Origin: an uncultured Geobacter sp.
Lineage (GTDB): Bacteria > Desulfobacterota > Desulfuromonadia > Geobacterales > CAIOGM01
DNA length: 55,011 nucleotides
Reading direction: 5' to 3'
Assembly: GCA_903902855.1 (NCBI GenBank)
Contig: CAIUWK010000066.1
Span: 1-55,011, forward strand
The notes under the pieces are model-generated. The model was not told where the DNA came from, did not search any database, and saw nothing but the letters and a program-made list of their open reading frames with translations. The position numbers were made by a program, and so were the translations under genes. Positions 8,031 to 16,485 of this stretch are shown piece by piece (position 1 is the stretch's first letter; each line of letters opens with the position of its first letter).

Positions 8031-8984
8031 ATGAGCAGGATCTTTCCGGACAACTCGCAATCCATCGGCAATACCCCGTTGATCCGTCTCAACCGTGTCG
8101 CCCTGGGGGCCAAAGGGATCGTTTTAGCAAAGATTGAAGGGCGAAACCCTGCCTATTCGGTCAAATGCCGCATCGGTGCCAACATGATCTGGGATGCTGA
8201 GGAGCGGGGAATTCTCAAGCCGGGGGTGGAGATCATCGAACCCACCAGCGGCAACACGGGGATCGCCCTGGCATACGTGGCCGCGGCCCGGGGGTATAAG
8301 CTGACCCTCACCATGCCGGAGAGCATGAGCGTGGAGCGGCGGCGGGTCCTGGCGGCCCTGGGGGCGCAGCTGATCCTGACTCCGGCTTCCGAAGGGATGA
8401 AAGGGGCCGTGAGCAGGGCCGAGGAGATCGCCGCCTCTGATCCCCAGCGGTGGTTCCTCCCCCAGCAGTTCAAGAATCCCGCTAACCCAGCCATTCATGA
8501 GAAGACCACCGGACCTGAGATCTGGAACGATACCGACGGTGAGGTTGACGTCATCGTTTCCGGTGTGGGGACCGGCGGAACCCTCACCGGTATCTCCCGT
8601 TATCTCAAGCAGACCAGGGGGAAAAAGATCATCTCCGTGGCGGTTGAGCCCAGGGAGAGTCCGGTCATCACCCAGCAGCTGGCTGGAGAGCTGCTGCGGG
8701 CCGCCCCGCACAAGATTCAGGGGATCGGCGCCGGATTTATTCCCGACACTCTGGATCTCTCCCTCATCGACCGGGTGGAGCTGGTGGAGAGCAACGAGGC
8801 CATCGATTTTGCCAAGCGGTTGGCCCGGGAGGAGGGGCTGCTCGTGGGGATCTCCTCCGGCGCGGCCGCCGCAGCCGCGGTACGGCTGGCCATGCTGGAC
8901 GAGTTCGCCGGGAAGAACATCGTGGTGATCCTCCCCGATCTCGCGGAGCGTTACCTCTCCACCCCGCTCTTCGAAGAGATCTGA
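8031..8984 (+). CDS. cysK: Cysteine synthase (O-acetylserine sulfhydrylase)
   Basis: PLP enzyme that makes cysteine from O-acetylserine and sulfide in the cytoplasm. The PLP lysine is Lys45 in [11 protein letters not shown], the substrate loop TSGNTG is at residues 72-77, and the phosphate-binding GVGTGGT is near residue 180. At 317 residues it is a normal CysK length. The ATG has GGAGCAGC upstream. It follows the Rrf2 gene, with which it is probably co-transcribed, and ends before a strong terminator. The serine acetyltransferase gene is not in the window. Confidence 0.95.
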   Translation: MSRIFPDNSQSIGNTPLIRLNRVALGAKGIVLAKIEGRNPAYSVKCRIGANMIWDAEERGILKPGVEIIEPTSGNTGIALAYVAAARGYKLTLTMPESMSVERRRVLAALGAQLILTPASEGMKGAVSRAEEIAASDPQRWFLPQQFKNPANPAIHEKTTGPEIWNDTDGEVDVIVSGVGTGGTLTGISRYLKQTRGKKIISVAVEPRESPVITQQLAGELLRAAPHKIQGIGAGFIPDTLDLSLIDRVELVESNEAIDFAKRLAREEGLLVGISSGAAAAAAVRLAMLDEFAGKNIVVILPDLAERYLSTPLFEEI

Positions 8985-9020
8985 GCGATCGATTCCAGTC
9001 GCGCTGACCGGAAAAACCGG

Positions 9021-9069
9021 AGGCCGGAAGAGTTTCCCTTGCATGGGAGCGCTTTTCCGGCCTTTTTTT
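9021..9069 (+). terminator. Rho-independent terminator after cysK
   Basis: Arms AGGCCGGAA (9021-9029) and TTCCGGCCT (9055-9063) with an AG-rich loop, followed by a run of T. It separates cysK from the ATPase gene at 9089. Confidence 0.85.
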
Positions 9070-9088
9070 AATTATCTGGAGGCTATTC

Positions 9089-9961
9089 ATGATTGAACAT
9101 TTCGCATTTTGCGGCAAGGGGGGGGTAGGGACATCGACGGTAACCGCTCATGTGGGGGCCGCGCTGGCTGAAGCCGGATTCAGGGTCCTGCATGTGGGGT
9201 GCACTCCCGCAGGAGAAAACCGTGGTTTTCTGAACAATGGCCGTATCCCGGCGACGGTATGCGACCGGATTCGGGACGGGGGGGAGCTGACGGTGGAATC
9301 CGTCGTGGGTCGGGGATTCGGGGGACTTTTCTCTCTGGAGTTGGGCTCTCCTCTTGTCGGTGCCGGCTCTGCGGAGGAGCTGGAGCGGGCGTTCCAAGAA
9401 CTGGAACAAGCGGGACTCATGGCGGCTCTTGCTCCTGAACTCGTTCTGTATGACCTCTCCGGGGAGTATGGGCGGACTCTCCTCCGGAGCGTGAGGCGCC
9501 ACCTCCCCCTGGTGACGGCATTCGTGGTGACAACCGCCGACTTCGGGGCGCTGGTGGGGGTCAACAACCTGGTTACCCTGCTGACGGACACGCATCCTGA
9601 AGCATCCCTGCTGCTGGGAGGGGTGATCCCCAACCACGTGGGGAACACCTTTGATGAAGCATTCATCCGGGATTTTGCACGATCCACGTCGCTTCACCCC
9701 CTCACGGGAATTCCTACCTCACTGCTGGTGAGGCAGTCGGAGTTGTACGCTAAGAGCATCTTTGAAGTGGCGCCCCACTCTACTCAATCCTATTTTTATC
9801 GACGGCTGGCCAATCAGATCGTGGATGTGGCCGGCGAGGCGTCAGGCCGTAAGAGCGCCGTGGCGCTGACGACCAGGGAGTTACGGGAGTGGTCAAAAAT
9901 GTGGGGAGAGAGGTTGCATGCCCTGGAAAACGGGCTGGTGACCGATGGCGCGGCGATCTGA
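9089..9961 (+). CDS. Degenerate NifH/BchL-like ATPase
   Basis: A 290-residue protein related to the NifH/BchL branch of the SIMIBI ATPases. The N-terminus FCGKGGVGTSTV is the deviant Walker A of this group: the signature Lys10 is kept, but the P-loop lysine is replaced by Thr15. A segment near residue 150 (VTTADFGALVGVNNL) matches the BchL/NifH region that carries the second cluster cysteine, but no cysteine is there, and the region of the first cluster cysteine also lacks one. It therefore may not hydrolyse ATP normally or hold a shared 4Fe-4S cluster. The ATG has CTGGAGG upstream. It stands alone between a terminator and the Fe-S/TVP38 gene. Its function is unknown. Confidence 0.75.
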   Translation: MIEHFAFCGKGGVGTSTVTAHVGAALAEAGFRVLHVGCTPAGENRGFLNNGRIPATVCDRIRDGGELTVESVVGRGFGGLFSLELGSPLVGAGSAEELERAFQELEQAGLMAALAPELVLYDLSGEYGRTLLRSVRRHLPLVTAFVVTTADFGALVGVNNLVTLLTDTHPEASLLLGGVIPNHVGNTFDEAFIRDFARSTSLHPLTGIPTSLLVRQSELYAKSIFEVAPHSTQSYFYRRLANQIVDVAGEASGRKSAVALTTRELREWSKMWGERLHALENGLVTDGAAI

Positions 9962-10109
9962 CGGACGGAGATGTACAAAAGCGGGACATTCCAATACTTT
10001 AACTTGACTAACTATTTCGAATATGGTTTTTCAAAAGAGCTTACCCTGCGCTGATAACGCTCCCCTGAGCTTAGGACAACAACTCCCACTGACGATACGG
10101 AATCAGACA

Positions 10110-11939
10110 ATGGAGAGAAGCGATTCAGAGCCGCTCCGCCACTCCCTGCAGGAGGCGCTCCGCAACACAATAAGTGACTGTACCGATTGCGGCGCATGTG
10201 TGCGGGAGTGCGCCTTCCTGCGCAGGTACGGGACACCCAAGAGCATTGCCACCGCTTTTGATCCGGCTCATTCAGCCTCCCTGGACCGTTGCTTTGAATG
10301 CAGCCTCTGCGGGCTCTGTTCGCTCCTCTGTCCCGAAGAGCTGGATCTGGACGGGCTGTTCCTGGAGATGCGGCGCGAGGCGGTGGAGCGGGGTTTCGGA
10401 GAGTATCCGGAACATAAACCGCTGAAAACCTATGAACAGTTGGGTACTTCCCGGCGTTTCAGTCTCTACCGGCTCCCCCGGGGGTGTACCACGATCTTCT
10501 TCCCCGGCTGCTCCCTCTCCGGTACCCGCCCCGATGGGGTCAACAGGCTCTTTGCCGAACTCCGGAAGGTCGATCCCCACGTGGGTATCGTCTTTGACTG
10601 CTGTCTCAAACCGTCCCACATCCTGGGGCGCGAAGAGTACGTCAACACCCTGTTCCGTGAAATGAACGATTGGCTGGTGGCGCAGGGGGTGCAGGAGGTG
10701 CTGGTCGCCTGCCCCAACTGCCAATCCATGTTCGAAAAACAGGGGAGCGGGGTGAAGGTCCGCACCGTCTGGGAGGCTTTGGCTGCATCGGGAATGCAGC
10801 CGTCCCCGATAACGGGAACGGTGACGGTCCATGACCCCTGCGTGGTCCGCAACGCCGCACCGGTGCATGAAGCGGTGCGGCAGCTGCTCAGGCGCCAGGG
10901 GGTGACGGTGGAGGAGATGCCCCATTCCGGGAGAACCACCATCTGCTGCGGCAAGGGGGGGGCTGTTGACCTGCTGCACCCGAAACTGGCCGGTTCCTGG
11001 GGTGATCTGCGCAAAAAAGAGGCTAACGGCAGGAGAATCATCACCTACTGCGCCGGCTGCGTCCAGGCACTGGGGGGGAAGAGCCCCACCAATCATCTGG
11101 TTGACCTCCTCTTTGCACCGGAACAGACCCTGGCCGGGAAGAAAAAGGGGGCCGGCGCCCCACGTACCTATCTGAATCGTCTGCTTCTGAAAAGAAACTA
11201 TACACGGAAGGAGGGGTTTGCCGTGACCCGGGAGCGAACCGTCATGCCTGATCAGGATCAGCCCAAGAAGCGCTCCTGGAAACCACTCATTATTCTCATT
11301 CTGCTGATCATCGTCGTTGCCGGGGTGCAGCTCTCCGGCGCAACCCGGTACCTTCAGCAGGAGAAGCTGCAGGCTCTTATCGCTTCCTACGGAGTGCTGG
11401 CTCCGGCCATCTACATCCTGATCTTCGCCCTGGCGCCGGTGCTCTTCCTCCCCGGACTCCCCATCACCATTGTGGGGGGGATTCTTTTCGGCCCTTTGTG
11501 GGGGGTGCTCTACACCATCACCGGAGCGACCATCGGCGCCTCGCTGGCGTTCCTGGTGGCCCGCTACGTTGCCCGTGACTGGGTGGCGGCCAAGCTGACC
11601 GGCCCCACATGGGAAAAACTGGACAGCGAGGTTGCCCGGAACGGCTGGAAGGTGGTGGCCTTCACCCGCCTTATCCCAGCCTTTCCCTTCAACCTGCTGA
11701 ACTATGCCTTCGGTCTGACCAAGATCTCTTTTGTGCAGTATGTGGTTGTCAGCTTCATCTGCATGCTGCCGGCCTGCATCGCCTTCATCGTCTTTTCCAG
11801 CTCGCTTCTGGGGTTGATCACCGGCAAGGTCTCTCCCACCCTCCTCATGGGGATCGCCCTCATTGTGGGGGTCTCCCTGATTCCGGTTCTTTACCGGCGT
11901 TTCAAGGGGAAGTCCGCGGATGAGGCGGTTCCGGAGTGA
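10110..11939 (+). CDS. HdrD/GlpC-like Fe-S protein fused to TVP38/TMEM64 membrane domain
   Basis: A two-part protein of 609 residues. The first part (to about residue 350) has two 4Fe-4S motifs (CTDCGACVREC, CFECSLCGLCSLLCP) and two cysteine-rich CCG domains (PGCS..DCC..CPNC and DPCV..ICC..YCAGC), as in heterodisulfide reductase HdrD, GlpC and glycolate oxidase GlcF. The second part (about 390-600) is a TVP38/TMEM64 (DedA-like) membrane domain with helices and the FxPGLPITIVGG and RLIPAFPFNLLNYA motifs. An in-frame ATG at 10023 has no ribosome site; ATG 10110 has GGAA nine bases away. A strong internal ribosome site precedes GTG 11223. The stop overlaps the next gene. It probably couples cytoplasmic electron transfer to a membrane step. 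Confidence 0.85.
   Translation: MERSDSEPLRHSLQEALRNTISDCTDCGACVRECAFLRRYGTPKSIATAFDPAHSASLDRCFECSLCGLCSLLCPEELDLDGLFLEMRREAVERGFGEYPEHKPLKTYEQLGTSRRFSLYRLPRGCTTIFFPGCSLSGTRPDGVNRLFAELRKVDPHVGIVFDCCLKPSHILGREEYVNTLFREMNDWLVAQGVQEVLVACPNCQSMFEKQGSGVKVRTVWEALAASGMQPSPITGTVTVHDPCVVRNAAPVHEAVRQLLRRQGVTVEEMPHSGRTTICCGKGGAVDLLHPKLAGSWGDLRKKEANGRRIITYCAGCVQALGGKSPTNHLVDLLFAPEQTLAGKKKGAGAPRTYLNRLLLKRNYTRKEGFAVTRERTVMPDQDQPKKRSWKPLIILILLIIVVAGVQLSGATRYLQQEKLQALIASYGVLAPAIYILIFALAPVLFLPGLPITIVGGILFGPLWGVLYTITGATIGASLAFLVARYVARDWVAAKLTGPTWEKLDSEVARNGWKVVAFTRLIPAFPFNLLNYAFGLTKISFVQYVVVSFICMLPACIAFIVFSSSLLGLITGKVSPTLLMGIALIVGVSLIPVLYRRFKGKSADEAVPE
11206..11225 (+). promoter_or_regulatory. Internal ribosome binding site before in-frame GTG
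   Basis: GGAAGGAGGGG at 11206-11216 lies seven bases before GTG 11223, which is in the same frame as the fusion gene (codon 372). Starting here would give a free TVP38/TMEM64 protein of 238 residues, the usual size of that family. It is either a relic of two fused genes or a working second start. Confidence 0.6.
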
Positions 11940-12682
11940 ATCCGGTGAAACCACGTATCGCCCTCATTATCCCGGCACGTAACGAGGAGCTTTCCCTCCC
12001 CGGAGTGCTGAATAATGTGCCGTCGGAGATTTCCCGGGTCGTGGTGGTGGACAACGGCTCCACCGACAGCACCTCCCGGGTCGCCGCGGCCTGGGGCGCA
12101 ACGGTGGTCAGAGAGCCGGTGGCCGGCTATGGCAGAGCCTGTCTGGCAGGGTTGGCGGCATTGCGGGGTGATCCGCCGGATATTGTCGCCTTTGTGGACG
12201 CCGACGGGAGTGACGACCTGGCCTGCCTGCCGCTGCTCATCGCTCCGGTTGTTGCGGGAGAGCGGGATTTTGTCCTGGGAGAGCGGATTCCGGTGGAGCG
12301 AGCGGCTCTCAGCTTTCAGCAGCGGTTCGGGCATCTCCTGGCAACCGGTCTGATCAGGCTTTTTTGGGGGTATCGCTATCACGACCTGGGACCCATGAGG
12401 GTCATCAGGTGGGCTTCTCTGGAACGACTGGAGATGGCTGACAGGGACTTCGGCTGGACCGTGGAGATGCAGGTGCGGGCGGTGAAGCATGGTTTGAGGA
12501 TTCAGGAAATTCGGGTTCCCTATCTTCGGCGGAAAGCGGGAAAATCGAAAATCAGCAGAACGTTGTCAGGCACCGTCAAGGCGGGGAGCACCATCTTATG
12601 GACCATCGCCAGGGAACTGCTCTTTGATCTCTGCTGTGCAGGAAAACCCCAACGACTTTTCACGCGAATAAAGGCTGATTAG
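11936..12682 (+). CDS. Family 2 glycosyltransferase (polyprenyl-phosphate sugar transferase-like)
   Basis: A 248-residue GT-A type enzyme resembling dolichol/undecaprenyl-phosphate mannosyl- or glucosyltransferases. It shows the nucleotide-sugar site PARNEE near residue 13, the VVDNGSTDST motif near residue 36 and the metal-binding DADGSDD near residue 84. A basic C-terminal stretch (RRKAGKSKIS) is shared with this subgroup. No transmembrane anchor is visible, so it would work at the inner face of the membrane. The GTG start overlaps the upstream stop by four bases, which marks it as part of the Fe-S/TVP38 operon. Confidence 0.85.
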   Translation: MNPVKPRIALIIPARNEELSLPGVLNNVPSEISRVVVVDNGSTDSTSRVAAAWGATVVREPVAGYGRACLAGLAALRGDPPDIVAFVDADGSDDLACLPLLIAPVVAGERDFVLGERIPVERAALSFQQRFGHLLATGLIRLFWGYRYHDLGPMRVIRWASLERLEMADRDFGWTVEMQVRAVKHGLRIQEIRVPYLRRKAGKSKISRTLSGTVKAGSTILWTIARELLFDLCCAGKPQRLFTRIKAD

Positions 12683-12692
12683 GAGCAGATTT

Positions 12693-13583
12693 ATGCAGCA
12701 GATCATGGCAAAAATACGACGCATTGCGGAGGCGAAACCATCGCTGCTTATGACTCTGCTGTCGGGTCTTACGGTTCTGATGGTTTCACTCACCTCTGTT
12801 TGTCGCGCCGCCGACCTGGGGATTATGGACGCGGCCGCTCTCAAGGGGAATACACAGAAGTGGGTTATTCTTGACTCCCGCCCCAAAGCTGACTGGGAGG
12901 CCGGCCATCTTCCCGGAGCGATCCCGTTCTTTTGGGATAGTTATACCCGCACCGATGCCAAAGGGGTAAAGTACAGCTCCTTCCCCCCCCAGGAACTGGC
13001 AGTCGCTCTGGCCGGGCTGGGGGTTGACGAGAAGACGCCGTTGATGGTGTATGGTGATGCCGACAGTAGCTGGGGGAGCGAGGGGTATACGCTCTGGCTC
13101 CTCACCTGGCTGGGGCACAAGGGACCCATTCGGTTGCTGAGTGGCGGGATTCAGTCATGGCGCGGCCAGAATCTGCCGCTGATCAGGGGGGCGGAAAAAC
13201 CTGCCGCTCCCAAGGCCCGCTACCTGGTGGAGCTCAAGCCCCAGTGCCTGGCCACCACGGAAGATATCCAGAGAGTGAAGGGGGGGTACACCCTGGTGGA
13301 CACCCGCTCCACCTTTGAGTGGCTCAAGGGGAGGATTCCCGGCGCCATCCATATCCCCTGGGAGGATTTTTACACCGGCAAGGATCGGCATCCCCTCACT
13401 GCGCCGGAACTGAAGAAGCTCCTTGCCGGGCATGATGTCGACCTGACAAAGCCGGTGGTCTACTACTGCCTGGGGGGGGTGAGGTCGGCCTACGCCTGGA
13501 CGGTGCATCAACTGGCCGGGCTCCCTGATGCCCGCAATTACAAGGGGAGCTGGGCCGCCTGGGAAAAACGCTCCGGCCAATGA
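12693..13583 (+). CDS. Exported tandem-rhodanese sulfurtransferase
   Basis: A 296-residue protein with a signal-like N-terminus (hydrophobic residues about 18-38, possible cleavage after SVCRAA) and two rhodanese domains. As in most tandem rhodaneses only the second is active: it has the loop YYCLGGVRSAY with the sulfur-carrying cysteine, while the first has GDADSSWG with no cysteine. It would move sulfane sulfur from thiosulfate or another donor in the periplasm. TAGGAG stands before ATG 12693; an in-frame ATG four codons later is also possible. Its stop overlaps the next start (ATGA), so it belongs to this operon and not to cysK. Confidence 0.88.
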   Translation: MQQIMAKIRRIAEAKPSLLMTLLSGLTVLMVSLTSVCRAADLGIMDAAALKGNTQKWVILDSRPKADWEAGHLPGAIPFFWDSYTRTDAKGVKYSSFPPQELAVALAGLGVDEKTPLMVYGDADSSWGSEGYTLWLLTWLGHKGPIRLLSGGIQSWRGQNLPLIRGAEKPAAPKARYLVELKPQCLATTEDIQRVKGGYTLVDTRSTFEWLKGRIPGAIHIPWEDFYTGKDRHPLTAPELKKLLAGHDVDLTKPVVYYCLGGVRSAYAWTVHQLAGLPDARNYKGSWAAWEKRSGQ

Positions 13584-15067
13584 GTCTCATTTCTCTCTCA
13601 CTGATTCCGTTTTTGACGGCGCTGCACTTTGCGGCGCTGCTGGGGCTCTCCCTGTACGGTCTCCACCGGCTCTGGCTGATACGCTGCCTTTCTGGGGCGA
13701 AACCCTTCATGGAGCCGGTGCCGGCTCCCTATGACGCATCGGAACCATTTCCGCTGGTCACGGTTCAGCTCCCTCTGTACAACGAGCGTTTCGTGGTGGA
13801 GCGGCTCCTGGATGCGGCCGCTTCCCTGGAGTGGCCGGCTGACCGGTTGGAGATTCAGCTGCTGGACGACAGTGATGACGAGACTGCGGCGCTGGTTGAT
13901 GAACGGGTCATCCGGTGGCGTCGCCAGGGGGTTGCCATCTCGGTGGTGAGAAGAGCAGGCCGTGACGGGTACAAGGCCGGGGCGCTGGCCAATGGGCTGC
14001 TCTCTGCGCGGGGAGCATTCATCGCCATCTTCGATGCCGATTTTATCCCGCCGAAAGATTTTTTGCGGGTTACCATGCCGTGGCTCAGAGACCCGGCGGT
14101 GGGGATGGTGCAGTGTCGCTGGAGTTTCTGTAATGCCGTTCATTCCTGGCTTACCGCTGTCCAGACCCTGTTGCTGGGACCTCATTTCAGTATCGAACAT
14201 CGGGTCCGCTACCAACAGGGGCTCTTTTTCAACTTCAACGGCACCGCCGGGGTCTGGCGTCGCAGCGCCATCGAATCCGCGGGAGGGTGGCAGTCGGACA
14301 CGGTAACCGAAGACCTGGATCTCAGCTATCGGGCCCAGTTGGCGGGGTGGCGTTTCGTCTATCGCGAGGAGTGCCAGGTGCCGTCGGAGCTGCCGGTGAC
14401 GCTGGCGGCCCTCCGGAGTCAGCAGCAGCGGTGGGCCAAGGGGTCGATCCAGACGGCGCGGAAAATACTCCCCCGGCTCCTGAGAAGCCGGCTCCCTCTG
14501 GGGGTCAAGATCGAGGCGACGGCTCATCTCATGGCAAACATCTACTGGCTCCTGGGGATGATGGTGATGCTGACCCTCTATCCGGCGGTGGTCTGGCGGG
14601 TGGGGATCGGGCTGCATCAGTTCCTCCGCCTTGATCTCCCCCTCTTTCTGGCCACCAGCGGGGCGATCATGGGCTATTTCCTGCTCTATGCCGTCCGGAG
14701 CGGCTCGGTGCGGCTGCGGTATCTGCTCCTCCTGCCGGCGCTGACCATCGGTCTGGCCCCCAGCATCTCCCTCTCGGTGTTGAAAGGGCTCTTCAGCTGG
14801 GGAGGGGTTTTTCAGCGGACCCCGAAATTCGGGGTGCAGGGTCGGGAAAAGGTTCCGGGTCTGGCCTTCCTCTATCATCAGAAAAATCTCCCTTATATCG
14901 TCATGAACAGCCTCCTCTCTCTGTATTGCCTGCTGCCGCTGCTCTTTGCCTGGCAGCGGGGGAGCTGGTTTGCCATGCCGCTGTTCCTCCTCTTCCCCTT
15001 CGGATTTGCCCTGGTCGTTGCCAGGGATATCGGTGAAACGCTCCAGACAAGGGGGGTGAGGGAGTAA
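13580..15067 (+). CDS. Membrane family 2 glycosyltransferase (processive type)
   Basis: A 495-residue membrane glycosyltransferase of the cellulose synthase/CsbB-like type. An N-terminal helix is followed by a GT-A domain with the conserved aspartates (DDSDD near residue 94, DADF near 154, TEDLDL near 241) and the QQQRW product-site motif near residue 285. Four or so further helices fill the C-terminal 170 residues. This layout fits enzymes that extend and pass a polysaccharide or glycolipid through the membrane; close relatives include beta-mannan/glucan synthases. The ATG overlaps the rhodanese stop, and its own stop overlaps the next start (TAATG). Confidence 0.87.
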   Translation: MSLISLSLIPFLTALHFAALLGLSLYGLHRLWLIRCLSGAKPFMEPVPAPYDASEPFPLVTVQLPLYNERFVVERLLDAAASLEWPADRLEIQLLDDSDDETAALVDERVIRWRRQGVAISVVRRAGRDGYKAGALANGLLSARGAFIAIFDADFIPPKDFLRVTMPWLRDPAVGMVQCRWSFCNAVHSWLTAVQTLLLGPHFSIEHRVRYQQGLFFNFNGTAGVWRRSAIESAGGWQSDTVTEDLDLSYRAQLAGWRFVYREECQVPSELPVTLAALRSQQQRWAKGSIQTARKILPRLLRSRLPLGVKIEATAHLMANIYWLLGMMVMLTLYPAVVWRVGIGLHQFLRLDLPLFLATSGAIMGYFLLYAVRSGSVRLRYLLLLPALTIGLAPSISLSVLKGLFSWGGVFQRTPKFGVQGREKVPGLAFLYHQKNLPYIVMNSLLSLYCLLPLLFAWQRGSWFAMPLFLLFPFGFALVVARDIGETLQTRGVRE

Positions 15068-16485
15068 TGCCGTCAGGGGAGAATGATCTGCGCGTCTTGC
15101 TGACCCGCCCCCAACATGCGCTCATGAGCTATCGCTTTCCCGATGTCGGCCTGGGCTATCTGGCCACCGGCCTGCGCCGGGGTGGCTTCACCCCGATCAT
15201 CCATCTCCCCGACTTCAGGGGGTGGGAGCCGGAGCGCGCCCTGGAGTCGGTCCGCCGGAACCGGGTTCGCCTGGTGGGGATCAAGGTCATGACCGCGGAT
15301 CTGTCGGCGTGTCGTCACTGGTTTGCCGAGCTTCGCCGGAATTTGCCGGAGCTGCCGGTTGTCGTGGGTGGTCCCCATGTTTCGGGGGCAAAAGAGACGG
15401 TTTTTTCACAATTCCCGGGATTGCAGTACGCCTTTGTGGGGGAAGCGGACCGGAGCTTGCCGCAGTTTGTGGCGCTGCTCCGCGACCATGGCAGCAGAGC
15501 GCCGGCCGAGGCGTTGAGACAGGTTCCGGGACTCATCTGGGTGGAAAACGGTGAGGTTCAGAGCAATCAGCCGGATCATATCGAACATCTGGATGATCTC
15601 GGTTTTCCCGCATGGGATCTGCTGGAACCTGAACAGACCCACGTCCCCTTCAATGTTTTTTATTCCCGGCGCCAGCCCATAGTCGGTATTACCACGGCCC
15701 GGGGGTGCACCTCCCATTGCACCTACTGCGCCATCCATCTCATCGAAGGGAGACACTATCGCCCCCGCTCGGCGGAGAGCGTTCTCGATGAAATGGAGCT
15801 CCTGGTGCGCAGGTACGGCGTGCGTGAAATCCAGTTCGTGGATAGCAATTGTATTCAGGATAAGGCTCGCATGATCGAGATCTGCCAGGGGATTATCCGG
15901 CGACAGCTGAATATCTCCTGGAGCTGCCCCAACGGGGTCAAGGCGGGGAGCGTGGATGAGGAGCTCGCCTGCTGGATGAGCAAGAGCGGCTGTCACTTTC
16001 TCTTTCTGGGGATCGAAACCGGGAGTCGGCGGATTCAGCAACTGATTCGCAAGGGGGTGAACCTGGAACAGCTGCCGGACAAGATCGCCATCCTGAAGCG
16101 CAACGGCATCAATGTGGGCGGTTTTTTCATGATCGGATTCCCCGGGGAATCCCGCGACGAGATCTCGGAGACCGTCAATCTGGCGCTCTCACTGGATATT
16201 GATGTGGCGGCGATCTCGGTGCTGGTTCCGTTGCCCGGTTCCGAGATCTTTCAGCAGCTTCACCCGGATATCACTCGTCACTACACTGATTGCGTCTTCC
16301 AGAATGCCGACAATGACCTTTCCCAGGTGTCGTCACAGGAGTTGCTGACCATTGCCGGGAGGGCGTTCATCCGTCTCAGTCTGAAACCGTCGCGAGCGTG
16401 GTTCTTCCTGAAAAATCTGAACTCATGGCACAAATGGAAGCATATGGGAGGCTCTTGTGCCAGGCATCTGCGCAACAGCATCTAA
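15067..16485 (+). CDS. B12-binding-type radical SAM protein
   Basis: A 472-residue radical SAM enzyme. Residues 1-140 look like a cobalamin-binding (Rossmann) domain with VVGGPH, although the DxHxxG histidine motif is not evident. The cluster motif CTSHCTYC is at about residues 214-221 and is followed by a normal radical SAM core (FLGIETGS, GFFMIGFPGE). Relatives include BchE/HpnJ-like enzymes and methylthiotransferases. Given the neighbours, a lipid or sugar modification is plausible, but the substrate is unknown. It is the last gene of the run started at 10110, and its stop overlaps by four bases the stop of the opposing gene. Confidence 0.87.
   Translation: MPSGENDLRVLLTRPQHALMSYRFPDVGLGYLATGLRRGGFTPIIHLPDFRGWEPERALESVRRNRVRLVGIKVMTADLSACRHWFAELRRNLPELPVVVGGPHVSGAKETVFSQFPGLQYAFVGEADRSLPQFVALLRDHGSRAPAEALRQVPGLIWVENGEVQSNQPDHIEHLDDLGFPAWDLLEPEQTHVPFNVFYSRRQPIVGITTARGCTSHCTYCAIHLIEGRHYRPRSAESVLDEMELLVRRYGVREIQFVDSNCIQDKARMIEICQGIIRRQLNISWSCPNGVKAGSVDEELACWMSKSGCHFLFLGIETGSRRIQQLIRKGVNLEQLPDKIAILKRNGINVGGFFMIGFPGESRDEISETVNLALSLDIDVAAISVLVPLPGSEIFQQLHPDITRHYTDCVFQNADNDLSQVSSQELLTIAGRAFIRLSLKPSRAWFFLKNLNSWHKWKHMGGSCARHLRNSI

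Noticed and set aside
10004-10027. TTGACT..TATGGT as promoter for the Fe-S/TVP38 gene
   Set aside because: The spacing is only 12 bases and no better -10 lies at 16-18 bases.
10272-11954. 560-codon open frame antisense to the Fe-S/TVP38 fusion
   Set aside because: The plus strand shows cysteine motifs, membrane helices and coupled neighbours; the antisense product shows nothing.
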